A DNA stretch of 64,000 bases from Bacillus nitratireducens (GTDB lineage Bacteria > Bacillota > Bacilli > Bacillales > Bacillaceae_G). The notes below the pieces were generated by a model. That model was not told the DNA's origin, did not search any database, and saw only the letters and a program-made list of their open reading frames with translations. Below, piece by piece: positions 58,020 to 64,000 of this stretch (position 1 is its first letter; every line of letters begins with the position of its first letter). Location: NCBI RefSeq assembly GCF_001884135.1, contig NZ_MAOC01000020.1, positions 372,001 through 436,000 on the forward strand, read 5' to 3'. The position numbers and the translations under genes are program-made.

Positions 58020-58598
58020 ATGAAGGATGAAACAGTGTATACAGATTTAATCCAATTAACTTTATCAGGAAATAAAGAAGCGTATAGCGAATTGTATGAT
58101 AAAACGATTCAAGAAATATATAAGACAGCACATTTTTTAATAGAAGACAAAGCAGATGTAGATGATGTCGTTCAAGAAATATACATACAGCTATATGAAT
58201 CGCTTCGTAAATATGATAGCGAGAAGCCATTTAGACCTTGGCTAATTGGACTGGCGATTAAACAAATTCATTCTTATAGAAGAAAGAGGTGGATGCGACT
58301 GCGAATTGTAAAAAAAGCAGAAGAGCAAAGAAAGCCAGTACAAATTGATTTTTCTAGCGATGTTGTAAGTAAAATATCAAATCAAAAATTAATCGAACTC
58401 ATTCATAAGTTACCGTATAAATTGAAACAAGTTATTATCTTAAGATACTTACACGATTACTCTCAAGAAGAAGTAGCACAAATATTACATATTCCAATCG
58501 GTACAGTGAAGTCTAGAATTCATGCGGCATTAAAGAAACTACGTCAAAAAGAGCAAGTAGAAGAAATCTTTTTAGGAGAGGTAGGGAATGTGAAATGA
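58020..58598 (+). CDS. ECF-type sigma factor
   Basis: A 192-residue RNA polymerase sigma factor. Region 2 is at about residues 28-95 (DVDDVVQEIYIQLYESLRKY and RPWLIGLAIKQIHSYRRKR), and region 4 at about 130-180 (LPYKLKQVIILRYLHDYSQE, IPIGTVKSRIHAALKKLR). It ends in an ATGA overlap with the anti-sigma gene. AAAGGAGGGATGGTAC precedes the ATG. A self-regulated promoter is probable; an AACGA / TCGTT repeat at 57965-57978 lies in the right place but was not matched to a known consensus. Confidence 0.92.
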   Translation: MKDETVYTDLIQLTLSGNKEAYSELYDKTIQEIYKTAHFLIEDKADVDDVVQEIYIQLYESLRKYDSEKPFRPWLIGLAIKQIHSYRRKRWMRLRIVKKAEEQRKPVQIDFSSDVVSKISNQKLIELIHKLPYKLKQVIILRYLHDYSQEEVAQILHIPIGTVKSRIHAALKKLRQKEQVEEIFLGEVGNVK

Positions 58599-59275
58599 GC
58601 TTAGATTGTAGAGTTAGAGAATCTATACAAGAAGAAGCGAAGGGGATTATTGCCCCGCCGGAGTTAAAAGAAAAAGTAATTGTTCAGATTAAAATGAAGC
58701 GAGGGGGGAACAAAAGGAAGAAGCGCCTTATTGCAGGAGTGCTTGCAGCAGCATTTTTAATCCCAACGACTGGTTTTGCTTACCAATCTATTATGGCGGA
58801 TGGTATATACGGGTCGTTTGAGAACTTAAAAAAACATGCCGGAGCGATGACATTAGAAGCATATATGCGTTTTAATGCAAAGTTATCACAAGCGAAAGAC
58901 GAAATGGGTGCAAAGGAATATGAAGAGTTTACAAAAGAACTAAAGAAATTAACAAATGCAAAGCTTGAGTACGGGGATTCGAACGGTAATATTGATTATG
59001 ATCAATTATCACCAGCTAAAAAAGAGGAAATGAAAAAGGTAGAAATGGAACTTCAGCCGTATTTTGATAAATTAAATGGCCATAAATCTAGTAAAGAAGT
59101 ATTAACTTCAGAAGAGTATGAACAATATATGGAAGCGTTAATGTCATATCAAACTGTATTAGTAAAAGCGAAATCGAGTGGTGGGATAACAGTAGAAGAA
59201 GTACCTGAAGCGTATAAAGAAAGATTTATTAAAGCAGAACAGTATATGGAGTATGTAGATGAAAAGGTGAGATAA
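58595..59275 (+). CDS. Probable anti-sigma factor (DUF3600 family)
   Basis: A 226-residue protein with a cytoplasmic N-terminus (VRESIQEEAKGIIAPPELKE, a typical sigma-binding helix region), one transmembrane helix (about residues 43-62) and an extracytoplasmic helical domain of 150 residues rich in Lys and Glu. B. anthracis proteins of this DUF3600 type have been described as ECF sigma negative effectors. The 4-nt overlap with the sigma gene supports a one-to-one pair. The signal it senses is unknown. Confidence 0.82.
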   Translation: MSLDCRVRESIQEEAKGIIAPPELKEKVIVQIKMKRGGNKRKKRLIAGVLAAAFLIPTTGFAYQSIMADGIYGSFENLKKHAGAMTLEAYMRFNAKLSQAKDEMGAKEYEEFTKELKKLTNAKLEYGDSNGNIDYDQLSPAKKEEMKKVEMELQPYFDKLNGHKSSKEVLTSEEYEQYMEALMSYQTVLVKAKSSGGITVEEVPEAYKERFIKAEQYMEYVDEKVR

Positions 59276-59277
59276 GT

Positions 59278-59312
59278 AAAAAAGCTCATAGCTTAAGCTG
59301 TGAGCTTTTCTT
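59278..59312 (+). terminator. Terminator of the sigma/anti-sigma operon
   Basis: A long near-palindrome, AAAAGCTCATAGCTT and its inverse with one mismatch. Confidence 0.8.
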
Positions 59313-59329
59313 ATTGAAACGTAAATATA

Positions 59330-59572
59330 TTAACCACCTATGCCTTTTGCTAGCAATAAGAAATATACAAATACTAGTATTACTCCATTTAATGCCGTGC
59401 CAACTATTTTAAATAGCCAATTCTTTGATGCGATCGCAAAAATAATACCGAGTAATGAAAGAATACTTAGAAGTACAATAATTAATGTTAAATTTGCATT
59501 AGGTCCTCTTAAAATAAAGAAAGAACATATACTTGCGATAAACGTTAGAAACGAGAAAGTCCCAAATTTCAT
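59330..59572 (-). CDS. Small three-helix membrane protein
   Basis: An 80-residue protein made almost wholly of three helices (about residues 5-20, 27-47, 53-75). GGGAGACTTATT precedes the ATG. Not recognised. It is convergent with the anti-sigma gene and stands alone. Confidence 0.55.
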   Translation of the reverse strand: MKFGTFSFLTFIASICSFFILRGPNANLTLIIVLLSILSLLGIIFAIASKNWLFKIVGTALNGVILVFVYFLLLAKGIGG

Positions 59573-59666
59573 AATAAGTCTCCCTTGTTTGAAATGTATT
59601 TTGATTTAGTGCACGACTTTCTTTAGTTTAACATGAATTTCCTATTATCAATTAAATATATGAACA

Positions 59667-59717
59667 ATAACAAAACGAGTATAAAATCTATGCGATTTCA
59701 TACTCGTTTTGTTATTA
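59667..59717. terminator. Very long hairpin (about 23-bp stem)
   Basis: AATAACAAAACGAGTAT and its inverse, extended inward with AAATC / GATTT (one bulge), around a TATGC loop. It overlaps the end of a start-less minus-strand frame. The surrounding 59573-59883 stretch contains no intact gene. Confidence 0.65.
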
Positions 59718-59879
59718 CTTAAATTTCCTTACCGCATGTATAGAAACTCTTACAAGGAGTATTGCACTTATAAATAAACCACCATAACCAACGACACTTA
59801 AAAATTGAACATTAGGTTCTTTTGCATACAAGTTAGGGGCAGAATTATCTTGATTTACTAAATAAGTGAAAGTGGGAAA
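59715..59879 (-). pseudogene. Start-less short membrane ORF
   Basis: From a TGA at 59882-59880 the minus strand reads FPTFTYLVNQDNSAPNLYAK, then a single helix (VGYGGLFISAILLVRVSI) and a basic end HAVRKFK. It has no ATG; only an inner TTG (at the Leu of PNLYAK) could start it. A GTG two bases away in another frame just after the upstream gene's stop suggests a small frameshift. Probably a decayed second gene of the neighbouring operon. Confidence 0.4.
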
Positions 59880-59883
59880 TCAC

Positions 59884-60318
59884 TTAGTTATATTCCTTCC
59901 CAGTCTCCTTGTCTTTTTGTATCAAACAATCTAAAAGTGAGTAACCAGCTATTAAACTAATAATGGTAACGAAAGTTGTATTTATAAGAATAATATTAGT
60001 TAAATAAGGTAGATATTTTCCAACTGGTGAAAAGAGTAGAGCTGGAGAAAAGGAAATGAATAGTGTAGGCAACGTAATAGCGATAAATTTATCCGGCTGA
60101 AAGTTCCAGTTTTGTTTACTTGTTTCACGATTAATGGATTGAAGGAATCGTAATAAAATGCCGACCAAAAGAGGGAAGAGTGTATAGTAGAATAATCTTG
60201 GATAAACGTTAAAGTTCACCTGCGCGTCTGTATCTAAATAAAATTGAATTTTCACTCCGACAAATAATAATAAGACGATAAATAATGTGAAGCAGAGGTA
60301 TAGAATCACTTTTTGCAT
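59884..60318 (-). CDS. Hypothetical four-helix membrane protein
   Basis: A 144-residue membrane protein with helices at about residues 4-24, 43-62, 78-98 and 108-130 and a charged end (IQKDKETGKEYN). ATG at 60318 is assumed since the frame upstream is less hydrophobic; the ribosome site (GGATGGTGG) is only fair. No family recognised. Confidence 0.55.
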   Translation of the reverse strand: MQKVILYLCFTLFIVLLLFVGVKIQFYLDTDAQVNFNVYPRLFYYTLFPLLVGILLRFLQSINRETSKQNWNFQPDKFIAITLPTLFISFSPALLFSPVGKYLPYLTNIILINTTFVTIISLIAGYSLLDCLIQKDKETGKEYN

Positions 60319-60357
60319 TGCATTCCACCATCCTTTACTCAAAATATATTCAAAAAA

Positions 60358-60397
60358 AGAAGAGATATACAATAACTACTGTTGTATATCTCTTCTT
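60358..60397. terminator. Hairpin terminator between two minus-strand genes
   Basis: AGAAGAGATATACAA and its inverse around about 9 nt. It ends the MBL gene transcript. Confidence 0.8.
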
Positions 60398-60403
60398 TTA
60401 CTG

Positions 60404-61378
60404 TTAGTTAATAGTGGAGTTTGCTTTTTCTTGCTTCGTGAAATAATCAATAATGCCCATCGCGCTAATTTCTATATCTAGATGTAAAATGTTATAAACG
60501 GAATGATTTGATGGAACGTTTAACTTTGTAAGATGAGAAGAGATTTTATCCATTAATAAAGTTTGTAAAGCTTTAGTCGCTTCATCAAAATCATTATACT
60601 TTTCAAAGACCTCTTTACCAGTACCAACAAAAATAGGTAACCAATGTTCAAGTTGGTTATATACTTCTGTAACATTGGATGATGCGCCGTAATGACCGAA
60701 ATAAATAGTATCTACATCCATACTTTGAATATGATTTTTAGAAGCGATCATCGCCTCTGGTTGGAATTGTGAAGGTGAAGTTGATGGTAGATATAGTTCT
60801 ACACCAAGATCAGCTAGCTCTCGATAGTAAATTCCAATTGTATCGCCAGTAAAAATGCCGTTTGTTAATGAATCGTGAATGCTAATATGATGCTTAGCAT
60901 GTCCCGGTGTATCGTAAAATGTAAGTGTACGGTCTTCTGCAATTTTTAACGTATCACCATGTTGTACAATACGAACACGTTCTTCTTCAATTGGAAGAAT
61001 GGGATCAAAAAGTTTATCAAAATCTTCTTTGTACACAGCTTTTGCACCTAAAATGAGTTTTGTTGGATCGATCATATGACGAGCACCACGAGAATGTACA
61101 AATAAAGTAGCATTTGGGCACTTTTCCATCATTAGCCCTGCTGCACCTGCGTGATCTAAATGAACATGTGTAACAATGATATTTTTTACATCTTTTAAAT
61201 CAATATGTAATTGTTGTAAGCCGTCTAAAATATAGGGAAGAGAAGGGGCTGCACAAGTTTCAATTAAAGTAATGTCGTCACCTAATAAAACGTACGTACC
61301 TGTTCGTTCAATATGTTGTAAGTCGTAATCATCAATAAGATATAGGTGAGAAGATAATTGTTCTACTTTTTTCATCAT
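60404..61378 (-). CDS. MBL-fold metallo-hydrolase
   Basis: A 324-residue metallo-beta-lactamase-fold protein. The zinc motif is VTHVHLDHAGAAG (HxHxDH), with further His in DTPGHAKHHISIHD and Asp in IFTGDTIGIYY. The C-terminal His is in YFGHYGASSN. Members include glyoxalase II-like and lactonase enzymes. ATG at 61378 (or 61375) follows AAGGAG; an in-frame GTG lies at 61384. Substrate unknown. Confidence 0.85.
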   Translation of the reverse strand: MMKKVEQLSSHLYLIDDYDLQHIERTGTYVLLGDDITLIETCAAPSLPYILDGLQQLHIDLKDVKNIIVTHVHLDHAGAAGLMMEKCPNATLFVHSRGARHMIDPTKLILGAKAVYKEDFDKLFDPILPIEEERVRIVQHGDTLKIAEDRTLTFYDTPGHAKHHISIHDSLTNGIFTGDTIGIYYRELADLGVELYLPSTSPSQFQPEAMIASKNHIQSMDVDTIYFGHYGASSNVTEVYNQLEHWLPIFVGTGKEVFEKYNDFDEATKALQTLLMDKISSHLTKLNVPSNHSVYNILHLDIEISAMGIIDYFTKQEKANSTIN

Positions 61379-61426
61379 TACCACTCCTTATATACTTTTA
61401 TGTTTTTTATTATACGCTAAAAATGC

Positions 61427-61464
61427 AAAAAGGCAGAAAACGAAACCTCGTCTTCTGCCTTTTT
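61427..61464 (-). terminator. Terminator after the small two-helix gene
   Basis: AAAAAGGCAGAA / TTCTGCCTTTTT stem with an internal GAC/GTC extension, ending the 61.5 kb gene on the minus strand. Confidence 0.85.
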
Positions 61465-61473
61465 GTAATGTTC

Positions 61474-61683
61474 TTACCGCGTTTGTTCTTTATTAATAGA
61501 CATAACGAACAGTCCAACAATGCCACCAACGATTGGAAGCATAATCTCTCCTGCTAAATTAAAGTAGGAGCTTAAAAATAAACCATTTACATCGATTACC
61601 CAGCCAATAACATACAATAACATCATATATAGTACGAAATAAAACTCGCGATTTGAAATCGTTTCATGTTGTGCAGTTTTCAT
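61474..61683 (-). CDS. Small two-helix membrane protein
   Basis: A 69-residue protein: a polar N-terminus (MKTAQHETISNREF) and two helices (about residues 15-33 and 43-63). AAAAGGATGG precedes the ATG at 61683. Unlike the array at 44-46 kb it stands alone, and no sequence similarity to the array is evident. Function unknown. Confidence 0.55.
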   Translation of the reverse strand: MKTAQHETISNREFYFVLYMMLLYVIGWVIDVNGLFLSSYFNLAGEIMLPIVGGIVGLFVMSINKEQTR

Positions 61684-61907
61684 AATGAACACCATCCTTT
61701 TCTTTTATAATGGAATATAAACTGTCACATTTTGTTCATAATTCAATTGTAAAACTTTCCATCATAAAAGTCTAGTATATTGTGTCGAATTTTTGAACGA
61801 AAATAAAGCGCTATCATTTTGGTGTGTAAGTACGTAATAAGAGCTGTATATTCACGAATGTAGTATAGTATAAACATAGAATGATAGTAAAGAGAGGGGC
61901 AAGGATA

Positions 61908-62390
61908 ATGACAGTTTATGATTTTTCAGCTAAAACGATAACAGGAGAAGATAAATCGTTAAAAGATTACGAAGGAAAAGCGCTTCTTATTGTAAATGTA
62001 GCTAGCAAATGTGGTTTTACACCGCAATATAAAGGATTACAAGAAGTATATGATAAATATAAAGATCAAGGATTAGAAATACTAGGCTTCCCTTGTAATC
62101 AATTTGGAGGGCAAGAACCGGGAACGGAAGCTGATATTACTAGTTTTTGTGAATTAAACTACGGTGTAAACTTCCCGATGTTTGCAAAGATTGATGTGAA
62201 AGGTGATAAGGCTCATCCTCTTTATACATACATGACAGAACAAGCACCCGGTTTACTTGGTATGAAAGCAGTGAAATGGAACTTTACTAAGTTTCTAATT
62301 GGAAAAGATGGGAAAGTAGTAGGGCGTTTTGCACCGCAGACGAAGCCGGTGGATTTAGAGGTTGAGATTGAGAAGGTGCTTGGGGAATAA
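61908..62390 (+). CDS. bsaA: Glutathione peroxidase-family thiol peroxidase
   Basis: A 160-residue enzyme, standard length. The active-site block is VNVASKCGFTPQYKGLQ, with Cys in place of selenocysteine; LGFPCNQFGGQEPG (Gln of the catalytic set) and VKWNFTKFLIGKDG (Trp/Asn) follow. It reduces hydroperoxides, probably with thioredoxin since bacilli lack glutathione. ATG at 61908 follows GGGGCAAGGATA; the frame is open upstream to 61881. Confidence 0.93.
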   Translation: MTVYDFSAKTITGEDKSLKDYEGKALLIVNVASKCGFTPQYKGLQEVYDKYKDQGLEILGFPCNQFGGQEPGTEADITSFCELNYGVNFPMFAKIDVKGDKAHPLYTYMTEQAPGLLGMKAVKWNFTKFLIGKDGKVVGRFAPQTKPVDLEVEIEKVLGE

Positions 62391-62428
62391 TTAGGAGTTA
62401 GCTATCTTTTATTATGTTTATTAAATAA

Positions 62429-62468
62429 CACCTCAAAGAACAAAGTAGTTCTTTGAGGTGTTTTCTTT
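62429..62468 (+). terminator. Rho-independent terminator after bsaA
   Basis: ACACCTCAAAGAAC / GTTCTTTGAGGTGT stem around AAAGTA, then T-rich tail. Confidence 0.9.
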
Positions 62469-62486
62469 AAACTCACATAATCAAGA

Positions 62487-64000
62487 TTAAATCACTCTAT
62501 CGTAGTCATTTGATTTAGGCAGAGAAGCTGCTTTTTTCATAAGCACTTCCCATAAGTGTACGGATGTCTTCCATTCGGCGGCGGCCTGTTCCTTTTGATA
62601 CATAGCGTTCTCATAACTGAAAGTAAGTTGTTGCATATCAGCCGAGTTGTAAAGTGTATCGATGTGAAGAGCGTATTCTCGGAATGTTTGACTTTCACCC
62701 CGCGGTATGCCGATTCTCGCAAATTGTTTTAAAAGTGCACCGTAAGCTTTTCTATAAACAGCATCATCTTTTCGATATTTATAGAAAAGAATAATAAAAA
62801 ATGTAATCCATTTCATTCTTGTGGTGAAGAGAATGTATCCTATGATACTAATCGGTATCGCAGAGAGGAATACGTACCACCAAGAAAAATCATTTTTAGA
62901 ATTTGTGATCTTTTTAGTAGAGGCTTCTTCTGTATCTTCTATTAAACTTTTGAGCTTCGCTTCATTGTTTCTTTGGTGCATTTGCTCGTTTTGAGAATTA
63001 GTTTCTTCGCTATTTTGAAAAGTAGGAGCAGGAGTATTATTTGTAAAATTATAGGGATTGGTAAATCCTTTTGTTGGTTCGAATGGAATCCATCCGTATC
63101 CAGGAAAATATACTTCGACCCAAGAGTGTGCGTTATTGTTTTCGATTTTATAAACATTCTCACCTTCTGTACTAACAAGTGTATTCTCAAGAGTTCCTTC
63201 TGTATAGCCTTTTACCCATCGAGCGGGAATCCCGGCAGAACGAAGTAACACGATCATAGACGTCGAAAAATTATTACAGTAGCCGCTTTTTGTATCGAAA
63301 AGGAATTGATCTACATAATCTTGGTTTTTGGCAGGAATCATCACATCCGTTGTTTCGTATACAAAAGAATGGTCTGTGAAGTAATTTTCAATAGCTAATA
63401 CTTTATCATATCGGTTGTCTTTATCATTTGTAAGATTAACAGCTAAGTCTCTTACTCGCTGCGGTAATGATTCGGGAAGTTGTGTGTACTTTGTCATGAA
63501 ATAAGAATTTGATTCTTGACCTTCATTCGTTTTTGTTGCTTTCAAGTTTTCTATGGAAAACTCCGGGATCTCATATGTTACTTTATATGAATTTAAAGTA
63601 GTAGAAGAGTCTCCGTGCATCGTATAGATTTTTTCTGAAAATGGGTCAACGCTGTATGATACATCAGAAGAAGCCTCAACTGATACTAATCCTGTTGGAT
63701 AGGTAAGGTGAGAATAACTTTTTTGCATGGTGATTGTTGCTTTGGCTGTTTCTGTTTTTGTATTTTTTTCGTACCAACTCACGACGTCGTTTTTATTTTT
63801 AAAAGAAACCTTTTTCGGATTTTCAGAAACCTCCCAGCCTTTTCCTGTATAAAAATCTTTTGTTTCTACTCTCCAATATTGTTTGTTTTGCGTTTGTGCT
63901 GTAAAAACAATTGTATTATCCGCCTTAAAAGGACCACCTAATTGCGAGTCATCTAAACCATACCCAATTTTAGAAACTTCTTGTTCTTTACTTGCTTCGG
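62487..64000 (-). CDS. Transglutaminase-like membrane protein (YebA/TgpA type), N-terminus outside window
   Basis: The minus frame is open to the right window edge, so this is the C-terminal 500 residues of a larger protein. The part near the edge (IGYGLDDSQLGGPFKADNTI and YTGKGWEVSENP) is the usual region before the transglutaminase core. Catalytic residues are Cys in SGYCNNFSTSMIVLLRSAGI, His in NAHSWVEVYFPGYGW and Asp/Glu in FEPTKGF. A Ser/Asn/Glu-rich linker, one helix (SWWYVFLSAIPISIIGYIL) and a cytoplasmic DUF4129-like tail follow. In bacilli such genes are usually part of a three-gene operon with a MoxR ATPase and a DUF58 protein; those would lie beyond the edge. Confidence 0.85.
   Translation of the reverse strand, partial: EASKEQEVSKIGYGLDDSQLGGPFKADNTIVFTAQTQNKQYWRVETKDFYTGKGWEVSENPKKVSFKNKNDVVSWYEKNTKTETAKATITMQKSYSHLTYPTGLVSVEASSDVSYSVDPFSEKIYTMHGDSSTTLNSYKVTYEIPEFSIENLKATKTNEGQESNSYFMTKYTQLPESLPQRVRDLAVNLTNDKDNRYDKVLAIENYFTDHSFVYETTDVMIPAKNQDYVDQFLFDTKSGYCNNFSTSMIVLLRSAGIPARWVKGYTEGTLENTLVSTEGENVYKIENNNAHSWVEVYFPGYGWIPFEPTKGFTNPYNFTNNTPAPTFQNSEETNSQNEQMHQRNNEAKLKSLIEDTEEASTKKITNSKNDFSWWYVFLSAIPISIIGYILFTTRMKWITFFIILFYKYRKDDAVYRKAYGALLKQFARIGIPRGESQTFREYALHIDTLYNSADMQQLTFSYENAMYQKEQAAAEWKTSVHLWEVLMKKAASLPKSNDYDRVI

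Noticed and set aside
58595-59275. Anti-sigma gene as a secreted enzyme
   Set aside because: The single helix after a cytoplasmic N-terminal segment and the overlap with the sigma gene fit a membrane anti-sigma factor better; no catalytic motif is visible.

Overview
This is AT-rich, low-GC Gram-positive chromosomal DNA. Gene content (two SpoIIP proteins, GerW, a CotF-type coat protein, a YjcZ-type micropeptide), strong GGAGG ribosome binding sites, frequent TTG/GTG starts and five copies of a bcr1-like interspersed repeat point to the Bacillus cereus group. No rRNA, tRNA, CRISPR array, prophage or complete insertion sequence was seen. Both ends are cut inside genes: the tail of a YcgR-type permease on the left, and a transglutaminase-domain membrane protein lacking its N-terminus on the right.

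Layout. 1-7.9 kb: YcgR/YcgQ pair, acyl-CoA thioesterase, YjcZ micropeptide, cardiolipin-synthase-like phospholipase D, coat protein, small lipoprotein, NAD(P)-binding oxidoreductase, a CNNM/CorC transporter and a lone ABC permease. 8.3-12.3 kb: CbpA-type c-di-AMP receptor, BrnQ, CsaA, DinB-like protein and two small membrane proteins. 12.3-21.4 kb: two SpoIIP paralogues with similar sigma-E-like promoters, bracketing a GNAT protein, a VanY-type carboxypeptidase, a Nudix hydrolase, an amidase, an MFS transporter and an NfeD/SPFH pair. 21.5-31.8 kb: one co-directional catabolic cluster (below). 31.9-44.2 kb: phosphatases, a second-type alanine racemase, a methyltransferase/GNAT/APH operon, YitT, a MocR regulator divergent from a GNAT gene, a metallophosphoesterase, and more GNAT, 2H-phosphoesterase and cupin genes. 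44.3-46.5 kb: a decaying tandem array of about 60-residue two-helix membrane proteins mixed with intact and broken DUF4176 genes and a start-less orphan toxin-like C-terminus. 46.6-64 kb: housekeeping and accessory genes including GerW, Fhs, a DEAD-box helicase, an ECF sigma/anti-sigma pair, an MBL hydrolase and a glutathione peroxidase.

The catabolic cluster encodes a nearly complete route from anthranilate through 3-hydroxyanthranilate to central metabolism. It has an HpaB-type FADH2 monooxygenase, an IclR regulator, a lone FAD synthetase domain, 3-hydroxyanthranilate 3,4-dioxygenase, ACMS decarboxylase, 2-aminomuconate deaminase (RidA family), 2-aminomuconate semialdehyde dehydrogenase, oxopentenoate hydratase, acylating acetaldehyde dehydrogenase, hydroxyoxovalerate aldolase, oxalocrotonate decarboxylase and tautomerase. 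The monooxygenase plus FAD synthetase matches the anthranilate 3-monooxygenase (FAD) system known from Geobacillus (EC 1.14.14.8), but the flavin reductase that system needs is not in this window. A palindromic operator at the promoter and a cre-like site inside the cluster suggest substrate induction and catabolite control.

The two most interesting regions are this pathway and the 44.3-46.5 kb array, which looks like an orphan immunity reservoir of a type VII-secreted polymorphic toxin system. Function assignments come from reading motifs and family resemblance; no database search was run.
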